This document shows, in pieces, positions 6,736 to 13,202 of a stretch of 17,375 nt of DNA (positions are counted from its first letter, which is position 1; every line of letters begins with the position of its first letter). Origin of the DNA: Natrialbaceae archaeon (GTDB lineage: Archaea > Halobacteriota > Halobacteria > Halobacteriales > Natrialbaceae); assembly GCA_003552325.1 (NCBI GenBank), contig PUKM01000120.1, forward strand, positions 1 to 17,375, read 5' to 3'. The position numbers were made by a program, and so were the translations under genes. The notes under the pieces were generated by a model. That model worked only from the letters and a program-made list of their open reading frames with translations, ran no database searches and was not told the DNA's origin.

Positions 6736-6747
6736 TTTTCTTAAACC
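6736..6747 (-). promoter_or_regulatory. TATA box of the halocyanin-Rieske-cytochrome b operon
   Basis: On the minus strand GGTTTAAGAAAA is centred near 6742, about 29 nt before the ATG at 6713, as expected for a leaderless haloarchaeal promoter. It is the best TATA box in the locus and lies in a 132-nt gap, so the redox genes can be transcribed independently of the 317-aa protein gene upstream. Confidence 0.55.
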
Positions 6748-6845
6748 CTCCGATGCCTCCCCCGGTAATCGTATCAACCAACCACATAGACACCCACATG
6801 TGCCAGAGGTGGTGTGCTGAGGCCACGATCCGCCGAGATCGAAGT

Positions 6846-7799
6846 CTACCCACCTTCCTCCAGCGACTGCGGCTCTTCGCTCGGCCCTTCGAGGCCCCGG
6901 TCGTCTTCGAACGCCTCGTCGGGGATGGGGAGAAACGGCGGTCGGGTGCCGGATCCGATCGAGCGGAGCCGGTACTCGTACTCTTCGGTACGAAAGCGGT
7001 CTGAAAGACGCGCGTTCGCGACGACCAAAAACAGGGCGAGTGAGATACCGATGAAGATCATCCCTACCACCCCGAGCACCAACTGGGACTCGAGGCCCTG
7101 CGTGATCCAGAGACCAATGGCGATGATCCCGATCAGGAGCTGGGAGAACGCGAGCAGTTGCAACATCCAATTACCGAGTTCACTCCGCTCCCCGGAGAGG
7201 TCATCCGGTTCGGGCAAGTGCCAGTCTTCGGGTGGCTCTTCGACCTCGTAGCTGTCCATCGAACAGAGAGCAATCGTGGGTTTCACGTCCCTGACGACGG
7301 TGCCGCGACCTTCAACCGTGCCATCGGGGAAGATGATTGCGTAATCGGTGTCGGAGTAGGCGACAAGCGCGCGATGGCCATCGATGGTCGCATACTCGAG
7401 GGTGGCGAACACCTCACGGTCCGCGATCCTGGACTTGAGTTCGTTTTCGACACGCGAAAGGAGTTCGTCACCAGTGATCCACGTGTCGGGGTCGAAGGCC
7501 ACGTCCCACTCTTCGGCCGTCATTTCGGCCATGTCCCGCTCGCTGAAGTTCTCGAAGTCGTATTTTTCTTCGACCTCTTTTCGCAGGGCATCGAGATCTC
7601 CCGCATCGGCTCGTTCGCCGTCCCGGTCTCCGTCTCCAGCCCCGCCTGTACGCGCAGTCTCGGCCGTCGCCGGCGCATCCCCGGGAGGGTGCTCGAGGTC
7701 GGCAGCCTCAGCGTCGACGTCAGTTTCGTCCGGAGCCTGCTCGTTGGCGCCGCTTGCGGCGGATTCGTCAGCAGCTCGGTCCTCTGAGACGTCGCCCAT
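6846..7799 (-). CDS. Haloarchaeal membrane protein with soluble alpha/beta N-domain, first in bc locus
   Basis: A 317-aa protein of unknown function. Residues 1-68 are acidic and low in complexity. About 70-185 form a soluble domain that begins DLDALRKEVEEKYDFENFSE, carries EEWDVAFDPDTWITGDELLS and then a beta-rich part FATLEYATIDGHRALVAYSD. Two helices lie near 211-233 and 239-261, followed by an acidic/Pro-rich tail. There is no signal peptide, so the large domain should be cytoplasmic. The single Cys (179) gives no cofactor motif. It is on the same strand as the bc operon, 132 nt upstream of halocyanin, and divergent from another membrane-protein gene at 7921. I recall a DUF7319-type family in this position but cannot check it. 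An assembly or regulatory role for the complex is inference from linkage. Confidence 0.83.
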   Translation of the reverse strand: MGDVSEDRAADESAASGANEQAPDETDVDAEAADLEHPPGDAPATAETARTGGAGDGDRDGERADAGDLDALRKEVEEKYDFENFSERDMAEMTAEEWDVAFDPDTWITGDELLSRVENELKSRIADREVFATLEYATIDGHRALVAYSDTDYAIIFPDGTVEGRGTVVRDVKPTIALCSMDSYEVEEPPEDWHLPEPDDLSGERSELGNWMLQLLAFSQLLIGIIAIGLWITQGLESQLVLGVVGMIFIGISLALFLVVANARLSDRFRTEEYEYRLRSIGSGTRPPFLPIPDEAFEDDRGLEGPSEEPQSLEEGG

Positions 7800-7890
7800 T
7801 GTGTGGGTGTTAGATGTGAAGGGCCCTTAGCGTGACGGTTGCGGTGGGCATCGTGGGTGATGCCGGTGAGCAGGTGGTGGTTTCGCTTCC

Positions 7891-7918
7891 CTTATTGGTC
7901 AGCCGTCCCGACTGACCA
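7891..7918 (+). promoter_or_regulatory. Core promoter and 7-bp inverted repeat of the 7921 gene
   Basis: A TATA-like CTTATTGG (7891-7898) is centred 27 nt before the ATG at 7921. TGGTCAG (7896-7902) and CTGACCA (7912-7918) are a perfect inverted repeat with a 9-nt spacer. It fills the space between TATA box and start codon. Because the transcript should be leaderless, the repeat is more likely a DNA operator than an RNA hairpin. Confidence 0.5.
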
Positions 7919-7920
7919 GT

Positions 7921-8406
7921 ATGGTTTCGTCGATGGCGGTGGCAACCCTCGCCCTCCTCATGATTACGGCGAGCTTTCCCTTTTATCTCTATGGGGCCTG
8001 GATCATGATCGACGCCGACGTCGTCACCTGGGACGTCCTCACCTACCACCTCAAAGTGATCGTTGTCGGCCTGACGTTGACGACGATTCCGGTCGTCACC
8101 TGGATGTTACCGCGCCTCGCCGAACAACTCGGCGGCCTCGGTGCCGTACATGCCTTCTTCGGCCTGCAGGCGTACGCGATGTTGTTCGTTGGCCTGACGG
8201 CAATCGTTCGAATCTTCCAGGTCAAATTCGAACACGACCTGTATGGGGATCCCGACCAAGACGTAGACCTCGATGATCTTCATGAGAACATGCACGCCTG
8301 GCGGCGGCGCCTCCGAGTCGGCGTCTTCGGCTTCGTCTTCTTCTGGATACTCGCGTACATCCTCGGCGTCATCCAGTATCTCATTATTTATCGGATCGTT
8401 ATCTGA
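7921..8406 (+). CDS. Four-helix membrane protein divergent from the bc locus
   Basis: A 161-aa protein with four predicted helices (about 6-30, 42-63, 74-98 and 132-156) and a hydrophilic loop at 100-130 that is acidic and then basic (DPDQDVDLDDLHENMHAWRRR). H43 and H77 lie near the ends of helices 2 and 3, and H105, H121 and H125 are in the loop. A four-helix fold with such histidines recalls small heme-b or DUF420-like membrane proteins, but no ligand pair can be assigned. The ATG is supported by a TATA-like box 27 nt upstream; there are no better upstream starts. It is transcribed away from the bc locus with 121 nt between the starts, so coregulation is possible. I recall a DUF7321-like family but cannot verify it. 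Function unknown. Confidence 0.83.
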   Translation: MVSSMAVATLALLMITASFPFYLYGAWIMIDADVVTWDVLTYHLKVIVVGLTLTTIPVVTWMLPRLAEQLGGLGAVHAFFGLQAYAMLFVGLTAIVRIFQVKFEHDLYGDPDQDVDLDDLHENMHAWRRRLRVGVFGFVFFWILAYILGVIQYLIIYRIVI

Positions 8407-8457
8407 CGGCGATGGCGCCCGTCACGAGCGGTTCGACGGCACAGTAGCCACCTGAGT

Positions 8458-8540
8458 TCATACTGCTGGCTGTACCTGTGTGACGATTCTCAGCGCCCGG
8501 GGAGGCGAGAACAGTGAGCGACGGACAGCCGGCAGTATCA
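8458..8540. repeat. 83-bp palindromic repeat element, copy A
   Basis: This 83-bp stretch starts TCATACTGCTGGCTGT and ends ACAGCCGGCAGTATCA, which pair as inverted repeats: 14 Watson-Crick pairs, one G-T and one mismatch over 16 positions. A G/C-rich centre CAGCGCCCGGGGAGGCGAG follows the same dyad axis. It matches 14561-14643 at 70 of 83 positions with no gaps. It lies between two convergent genes (stops at 8406 and 8570). Candidate roles are a MITE-like element, a bidirectional terminator, or a structured RNA. No target-site duplication is evident here. Confidence 0.75.
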
Positions 8541-8569
8541 CCTCGCCTCGAGTGAACAACGGTTCGTGA

Positions 8570-8857
8570 CTAGCGCTCGTCGACGATATGGGCGAAGTCA
8601 GCGGTTTCGAGGACCGGGACAGTCTCACAATCGAGACCGTGTCGGTGAAGAGCAACGGCCGTCGTGAAGGCCTCGTCTCTGTCCGCAGCCTCGAACGTCA
8701 CCACAAAGTCGTGGGGGCCGAGCATGGCATACGAATGATGAATATCGATCCCCTGCTCCTCGAGGTCACTCTGTATATCACCCCAAACCGATGCAAGTTC
8801 CTGGGCGTTCTGGATTTCACGTGTGGTCAGATCGACGAAAGAGGTGTATGTGGGCAC
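8570..8857 (-). CDS. GYD-domain protein
   Basis: A 95-aa cytoplasmic protein beginning MPTYTSFVDLTTREIQNAQE and containing HHSYAMLGPHDFVVTFEAAD, where the GYD family normally has GxYD. It is a ferredoxin-like alpha/beta fold of the dimeric alpha-beta barrel type. Family length is about 95-100 aa, so the gene is complete. The role of GYD proteins is not established. The start is a GTG (8857-8855): the same frame has a TAA four codons upstream, so no ATG start is possible without losing the conserved PTY strand. It diverges from pyruvate kinase with 121 nt between starts; a shared regulatory region is possible but I see no distinct operator. Its stop faces copy A of the palindromic repeat. Confidence 0.85.
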   Translation of the reverse strand: MPTYTSFVDLTTREIQNAQELASVWGDIQSDLEEQGIDIHHSYAMLGPHDFVVTFEAADRDEAFTTAVALHRHGLDCETVPVLETADFAHIVDER

Positions 8858-8978
8858 GCCTCTCGATTATCGGGCAGTGTGAATAGGTGTTGAGCACGCA
8901 TGCGCGGGCCGGAAGGGGTGACCGCCAGTTGCTGCCGATGACGTGCCTTTTTTGACGACGCTCTGTGTACCCCGAGTC

Positions 8979-10742
8979 ATGAGAAACGCGAAGATCGTCT
9001 GTACGCTCGGGCCGGCGTCGAGTTCTGAGTCGGCAATTCGATCACTTTCTGATGCTGGTATGTCCGTCGCGCGGCTCAACGCGAGCCATGGCAGTCTCGA
9101 GGATCGGGCCGCACTGATCGAACGGGTCCGCGTGGTCGACGAGGTGACGCCGAACCCTGTCGCCGTGATGCTCGACACGAAAGGACCTGAAATCCGAACG
9201 GCGCCACTCGAGGAAGGCGAGACCGTCTCCCTGGAGGCAGCGTCGACGGTTCGGTTCGTCGAAGGTGAACACGCCAACTCCGAGGTGATTGGGCTCTCAG
9301 TACTGGTCGACACCGTCGAGCCAGGGGACAGAATTCTACTCGACGACGGGTTAATCGAAACGCGTGTGACGGCAGTCGATGACGAAACGATCCACGCAAC
9401 GGTCGAAACGGGAGGTGACCTCGGCGGTCGGAAAGGGGTCAACGTCCCTGGCGTCGATCTGGACCTCGACGTCGTCACCGAAGCAGACCGTCGTGACCTC
9501 GAGCTGGCTGCCGAAGCCGGCGTTGACTTCGTCGCTGCCAGTTTTGTCCGGGACGCCGAAGACGTCTACGAGGTGAGCGAGACGCTCGAGGAGTTCGGCG
9601 CGGAGATCCCGATTATTTCGAAGATCGAACGGGCCGGTGCCGTCGACAACTTAGAAGAGGTCATCGAGGCCTCAGATGGAATCATGGTTGCCCGTGGCGA
9701 CCTCGGGGTCGAGTGCCCGATGGAGGACGTCCCGATGATCCAGAAACGGATTATTCGCAAGGCCAAGGAGGCTGGTCGACCGGTGATTACGGCCACCGAA
9801 ATGCTCGATTCGATGGTCCACTCCCGTCGACCAACCCGCGCTGAGGCTTCAGACGTGGCGAACGCCGTCCTCGACGGCACTGATGCCGTGATGCTCTCTG
9901 CAGAGACGGCAGTGGGCGATCATCCAGCGACCGTCGTCGAGGCGATGGACAGCATCATCCGTCAGGTCGAAGGCGCAGACGAATACGCTGACGTGCTCGA
10001 GCAGCGGGTGCCGACGGCGGGCCAGACCCGAACGGATGCACTCGCGCGCTCGGCCAGATACCTCGCTCGAGACATGGAAGCAGACGCGATTGTTGCTGCA
10101 ACGGAATCCGGCTACACCGCCCGAAAAGTGGCTAAATATCGGCCAGGGGTACCGGTCGTCGCCTCAACGCCAGATCATACAGTCCGCCGACAGCTCGCCC
10201 TCTCGTGGGGCGTCACACCCGTCTACGCCAGTATCTCCGACCAGGGTGCTGACGCCGTCGTTTCACGAGCCGTGCAATCGGCACTCGATCAAGGGGTGGC
10301 TGAAAGCGGTGATACGGTCGTTGTCCTCTGTGGTATGATGACCGAACTCGAGGGCGCAAACACGACAAACATGATGAAAGTCCACGTTGCCGCCGATGCC
10401 CTGGACACTGGACGCGTCGTCGTCAGCGGACACGCCAGTGGCCCCCTCGTCATCGTTGATGATGGGGACCTCACAGACGTTCCCGACGGAGCGATCATCG
10501 CACTCAAACCAGGGTTCGACGCGGAGTTCAGCGGCGGCGTCGAGAAAATCGCTGGCATCGTCGACGCCAGGCCCGGCATGACCGGCTACCCGGCGCTAAT
10601 CGCTCGAGAGACCGGCGTCCCGATGGTGAGTGATGCGGATATTACGGATGTGGACACGGCGGGCGGTCGAGAAGTCACGATCGACGGCGATCGCGGTGTC
10701 GTCTACGATGGACGAATTCACGACCGACGATCGCGCGAGTAA
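8979..10742 (+). CDS. pyk: Pyruvate kinase with extra C-terminal PEP-utiliser-like domain
   Basis: A 587-aa glycolytic enzyme converting phosphoenolpyruvate and ADP to pyruvate and ATP. The TIM-barrel active site is intact: RLNASHG (R32, N34, S36, H37), DTKGPEIR (66-73), IISKIER (K215 general acid region, E217 metal ligand), VARGDLGVE (D241 metal ligand) and ITATEMLDSM (270-279). E71 in DTKGPEIR is the residue type linked to K+-dependent enzymes, sensible in a K+-accumulating halophile. Residues about 476-587 add a domain like the mobile phosphohistidine domain of PEP-utilising enzymes, known as the extra C-terminal sequence of Bacillus-type pyruvate kinases. Its TSHA-like box reads TGYP (535-538), so the His is absent. 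ATG 8979 is chosen by homology (MRNAKIVCTLGPAS) and a T-rich TATA-like box near 8946-8954; an ATG at 8943 is less likely. Confidence 0.95.
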   Translation: MRNAKIVCTLGPASSSESAIRSLSDAGMSVARLNASHGSLEDRAALIERVRVVDEVTPNPVAVMLDTKGPEIRTAPLEEGETVSLEAASTVRFVEGEHANSEVIGLSVLVDTVEPGDRILLDDGLIETRVTAVDDETIHATVETGGDLGGRKGVNVPGVDLDLDVVTEADRRDLELAAEAGVDFVAASFVRDAEDVYEVSETLEEFGAEIPIISKIERAGAVDNLEEVIEASDGIMVARGDLGVECPMEDVPMIQKRIIRKAKEAGRPVITATEMLDSMVHSRRPTRAEASDVANAVLDGTDAVMLSAETAVGDHPATVVEAMDSIIRQVEGADEYADVLEQRVPTAGQTRTDALARSARYLARDMEADAIVAATESGYTARKVAKYRPGVPVVASTPDHTVRRQLALSWGVTPVYASISDQGADAVVSRAVQSALDQGVAESGDTVVVLCGMMTELEGANTTNMMKVHVAADALDTGRVVVSGHASGPLVIVDDGDLTDVPDGAIIALKPGFDAEFSGGVEKIAGIVDARPGMTGYPALIARETGVPMVSDADITDVDTAGGREVTIDGDRGVVYDGRIHDRRSRE

Positions 10743-10756
10743 CCGCTTTACACTCA

Positions 10757-10782
10757 CCGGACCCGCGGGTTTTTGCGTCCGG
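10757..10782 (+). terminator. Hairpin with T-tract after pyruvate kinase
   Basis: CCGGAC (10757-10762) can pair with GTCCGG (10777-10782), and inside it ACCCGCGGGT (10761-10770) is a perfect 10-bp palindrome followed by TTTTT (10770-10774). It starts 15 nt after the stop. The T-rich part also lies 26-30 nt before the next ATG (10800), so it may double as that gene's TATA-like element. Confidence 0.4.
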
Positions 10783-10799
10783 ACACCTAACCCCGTGTC

Positions 10800-11141
10800 A
10801 TGACCGACGAGACCACCGAGGACCAATCAGCCCCCCCTCGTGTGGAGTCCACCGAGCCGTTCGACACGCTGGAAGCCGACGACGAGGACCAGTTCGCCGA
10901 CGGGATGTCGTCGTTCGAAGATCGGATCCCTATCCCCGATGCCGAGGAGCGAGAACGTCGCGTTAGGGCCGCAGGAACGGACCAGTCGAACGACGACGAA
11001 CCGGATCCGTATGCGCCGGAACCAAGTGACACCGTCATCGAATCCGGGCGTCCATCACTCGAGAACGCGGTGTTTGTCCTTCTCGGAGCGGTGTTGATGA
11101 TCCTCATTATGGCGAGACTTACATCCATCCTGGCTTTTTAA
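10800..11141 (+). CDS. Small acidic protein with C-terminal membrane anchor
   Basis: A 113-aa protein. Residues 1-85 are acidic and rich in Asp, Glu, Pro, Ser and Thr, including DEDQFADGMSSFEDRIPIPD and EPDPYAPEPSD, and are probably disordered. Residues about 88-111 (ENAVFVLLGAVLMILIMARL) form one hydrophobic helix near the end, making it tail-anchored with the acidic part in the cytoplasm. I see no catalytic motif. It stands between pyruvate kinase (58-nt gap) and nfeD (102-nt gap) on the same strand. A haloarchaeal DUF7312-like family is my recollection, unverified. Cooperation with the NfeD/SPFH membrane proteins downstream is plausible from position alone. Confidence 0.8.
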   Translation: MTDETTEDQSAPPRVESTEPFDTLEADDEDQFADGMSSFEDRIPIPDAEERERRVRAAGTDQSNDDEPDPYAPEPSDTVIESGRPSLENAVFVLLGAVLMILIMARLTSILAF

Positions 11142-11170
11142 CCAGGCCTGGCGCCTTCGTAGGAGGCCAG
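11142..11170 (+). terminator. Palindrome/hairpin after the 10800 gene
   Basis: CCAGGCCTGG (11142-11151) is a perfect palindrome directly after the stop codon. CTGGC (11148-11152) can alternatively pair with GCCAG (11166-11170) around CCT/AGG. TTTTTAA immediately before overlaps the stop. The hairpin has no following T-tract, so terminator function is uncertain. Confidence 0.25.
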
Positions 11171-11212
11171 TACAAGGATCACTATCACCACAGGCTTTCT
11201 GGCTCGGTAAAC

Positions 11213-11219
11213 CTTTAAT
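11213..11219 (+). promoter_or_regulatory. TATA box of nfeD
   Basis: CTTTAAT is centred about 28 nt upstream of the ATG at 11244, the usual spacing for a leaderless haloarchaeal transcript. It supports ATG 11244 over a TTG three codons upstream. Confidence 0.45.
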
Positions 11220-11243
11220 CGGGCTGAACCCCAATTGATACTC

Positions 11244-11837
11244 ATGCTGGAACTCCTCGTGGATAATCTCCCCGTCGTGTTGCTCGCAACGGGGCTTGGA
11301 TTGATGGCGCTCGAGGCGGTCTCCCCAGGGGCCCATCTCATCGTGATCGGCGTTGCGCTCGTCGGAGCCGGGCTCGTCGGTGTGATGCTCCCGGTGGCGC
11401 TGAGCCCATTTATTCTGGCCGCGATTACCCTCGTGATCGGTGGCGCAGCCACGTGGGTCTACCGTGAATTCGATTTCTACGGCGGAAAGGGAACCGCACA
11501 GACCAGAGACTCCGATTCACTCTCGGGAACGACGGGGTACGTCACCAAAACGGTGACCAGCCGAAGCGGTGAGGTCAAACTCGACAGTGGTGGCTTCGCC
11601 CCCCACTACTCGGCCAGAGCCTACGAGGGGACTATCGAAGAAGGCGAGGAGATCATCGTCATCGATCCCGGTGGCGGAAACGTCCTTACCGTTGCCGCGA
11701 TGGGCGACCTCGAGACTGATAGTATCGACCGGGAACTCGCTAGAGGCGCAGCTGAACAAGCGTCATCATCTGATGGGGAAACCGAGAACACAGGCGTCGA
11801 AGACGAGTCAATGACCGAACCAGAGCGCTCTGACTGA
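11244..11837 (+). CDS. NfeD-family membrane protein (partner of SPFH protein)
   Basis: A 197-aa protein. It has a short N-terminal segment and three hydrophobic helices (about 8-27, 31-50 and 54-75) with the family's Gly-rich look (LLATGLGLMALEAVSPGAHL). A soluble OB-fold domain follows from about 92 to 155: LSGTTGYVTKTVTSRSGEV, AYEGTIEEGEEIIVID and VLTVAAMG. The remaining 40 residues are an acidic tail. This is the short NfeD1b type without the ClpP-like serine protease domain, so it does not itself cut proteins. NfeD proteins pair with stomatin/flotillin proteins in membrane microdomains. The next gene, 77 nt downstream on the same strand, is indeed an SPFH protein, which supports a joint role in membrane organisation or quality control. 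Confidence 0.9.
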   Translation: MLELLVDNLPVVLLATGLGLMALEAVSPGAHLIVIGVALVGAGLVGVMLPVALSPFILAAITLVIGGAATWVYREFDFYGGKGTAQTRDSDSLSGTTGYVTKTVTSRSGEVKLDSGGFAPHYSARAYEGTIEEGEEIIVIDPGGGNVLTVAAMGDLETDSIDRELARGAAEQASSSDGETENTGVEDESMTEPERSD

Positions 11838-11914
11838 CTAACTGACTGGTCGTGGGGTCAACCTGTTTGTAAAACAAGGGAACCCTTTTGTTCCTACCAC
11901 GATAAGTTCAAACC

Positions 11915-13045
11915 ATGGTACCGGATCTGATACTCGCACAGGTAGGAGAGTTCGGGCTGTTCCTCGGTGCACTGGTCATCGTTGTCGTCCTCGCAGCGCT
12001 CCTGAGCGCCATCGAAATCGTCAATGCGTACGAAAAACGCACACTGACTGTCTTTGGGGAGTATCGCAAACTCCTCGAGCCGGGTATCAACGTGATCCCG
12101 CCGTTCGTCTCTCGGACGTTCACCTTCGACATGCGGACCCAGACGATCGACGTCCCTCGGCAGGAGGCGATTACCCGGGACAACTCGCCAGTCACCGCAG
12201 ACGCCGTCGTCTACATTCGCGTGATGGACGCCAAGAAGGCGTTCCTCGAGGTCGACGACTACAAGACAGCTGTTTCGAACCTCGCCCAGACCACCCTGCG
12301 TGCCGTCCTGGGTGACATGGAACTCGACGACACCCTGAACAAACGCCAAGAGATCAACGCACGAATCCGTACGGAGCTCGACGAACCCACCGACGAGTGG
12401 GGGATTCGCGTCGAGAGCGTGGAAGTCCGTGAGGTCAACCCATCGAAAGACGTCCAGCGCGCGATGGAACAACAGACCTCCGCCGAGCGGAAACGCCGTG
12501 CCATGATCCTCGAGGCACAGGGTGAACGCCGCAGTGCCGTTGAGAAGGCAGAGGGTGACAAACAGAGCCAGATCATCCGTGCACAGGGTGAAAAACAGAG
12601 CCAGATCCTCGAAGCACAGGGTGACGCCATCTCGACCGTCCTGCGCGCCCGGTCGGCCGAATCGATGGGCGAGCGCGCCATCATCGACCGCGGCATGGAC
12701 ACCCTCAGTGAGATCGGCCAGAGCGAGTCGACGACGTTCGTCCTGCCACAGGAGCTCTCCTCGATGGTGGGTCGCTACGGCAAACACCTCTCGGGTAGTG
12801 ACGTCCGCGATGACGTCGGGGAACTCGAGAGTCTCGATTTCGACGACGAAACGCGGGAACTGATCGGCCTCGACGACATCGCCGAGATCATCGGTGAAAT
12901 CGACGAGGAAGCTGAGATGGACCTCGAGGCGATGGAACAGCAGGCCCAGGCGATCAAAGAGGGGAAGGATCCGGTCATCGAGGAGATGGACCAGGAGTTC
13001 GAAGACGCCCCGGAATCTGAAGCGATGCCGGACGACGTTGCCTGA
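11915..13045 (+). CDS. SPFH / stomatin-prohibitin family membrane protein
   Basis: A 376-aa protein. One N-terminal membrane helix (about 14-34) is followed by the SPFH/Band 7 domain (35-195): YEKRTLTVFGEYRKLLEPGI, TQTIDVPRQEAITRDNSPVT, DAVVYIRVMDAKKAFLEVDD and the helix beginning SNLAQTTLRAVLGDMELDD. Next is a coiled coil containing four (E/K/R)-A-(Q/E)-G units at residues 200, 211, 222 and 233, exactly 11 apart. The C-terminal 75 residues are acidic, rich in Glu and unusual for stomatins of about 260-310 aa. Family members oligomerise into rings or cages at the membrane and regulate proteases or channels. Pairing with NfeD upstream fits. No TATA box is clear; T-rich CCCTTTTGTT near 11883-11892 lies about 27 nt before the ATG. 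Confidence 0.93.
   Translation: MVPDLILAQVGEFGLFLGALVIVVVLAALLSAIEIVNAYEKRTLTVFGEYRKLLEPGINVIPPFVSRTFTFDMRTQTIDVPRQEAITRDNSPVTADAVVYIRVMDAKKAFLEVDDYKTAVSNLAQTTLRAVLGDMELDDTLNKRQEINARIRTELDEPTDEWGIRVESVEVREVNPSKDVQRAMEQQTSAERKRRAMILEAQGERRSAVEKAEGDKQSQIIRAQGEKQSQILEAQGDAISTVLRARSAESMGERAIIDRGMDTLSEIGQSESTTFVLPQELSSMVGRYGKHLSGSDVRDDVGELESLDFDDETRELIGLDDIAEIIGEIDEEAEMDLEAMEQQAQAIKEGKDPVIEEMDQEFEDAPESEAMPDDVA
12512..12628 (+). repeat. 33-bp (11-residue) tandem repeat in the SPFH coiled coil
   Basis: Four in-frame units, each beginning with a codon for Glu, Lys, Arg or Glu followed by Ala-Gln/Glu-Gly, start at residues 200, 211, 222 and 233 of the SPFH protein. The DNA shows it too: CAGGGTGA recurs, and CAGAGCCAGATC appears twice 33 bp apart. 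A hendecad period is typical of long straight helical bundles in SPFH proteins. Confidence 0.6.
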
Positions 13046-13073
13046 GACAGGAGCCGGTACGGTTCGCCCTGTC
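13046..13073 (+). terminator. Hairpin directly after the SPFH gene
   Basis: GACAGG (13046-13051) pairs with CCTGTC (13068-13073), with an inner CCG/CGG pair (13054-13056 and 13060-13062). It starts one base after the TGA stop. It lacks a T-tract of its own; a weaker TTTT occurs near 13120 after the next inverted repeat. Confidence 0.35.
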
Positions 13074-13092
13074 CAGTGATCGTTCACGCACC

Positions 13093-13123
13093 ACTCGTGG
13101 CAACATCACGAGTACTCAATTTT
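13093..13123 (+). promoter_or_regulatory. 7-bp inverted repeat followed by AATTTTAC
   Basis: ACTCGTG (13093-13099) and CACGAGT (13107-13113) are a perfect inverted repeat with a 7-nt spacer, followed 4 nt later by AATTTTAC. This can be a terminator (hairpin plus T-run) for the nfeD-SPFH unit or an operator upstream of the regulator gene at 13203. The distance of about 85 nt to that ATG is long for a leaderless promoter, so terminator is slightly favoured. Confidence 0.35.
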
Positions 13124-13202
13124 ACTGACCGTCCTGACTCCCAGAGCGAAGAACAGCGAAACGCGTTTTACCCCCGACCGCTTTTTTGGTTGTAGGTATA
13201 GC

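Noticed and set aside
8449..8543. CACCT on both sides of repeat A as a target duplication
   Set aside because: The left copy is separated from the element by several bases while the right copy overlaps its end, so the pair is likely chance.
8458..8655. 65-codon minus-strand frame covering repeat A
   Set aside because: It reads through the palindromic element and the antisense end of the GYD gene; no family features.
11894..13087. A 397-codon open frame antisense to the SPFH gene
   Set aside because: It mirrors the SPFH gene exactly and arises from high third-position G/C; its protein has no family features, whereas the plus-strand SPFH protein is unmistakable.
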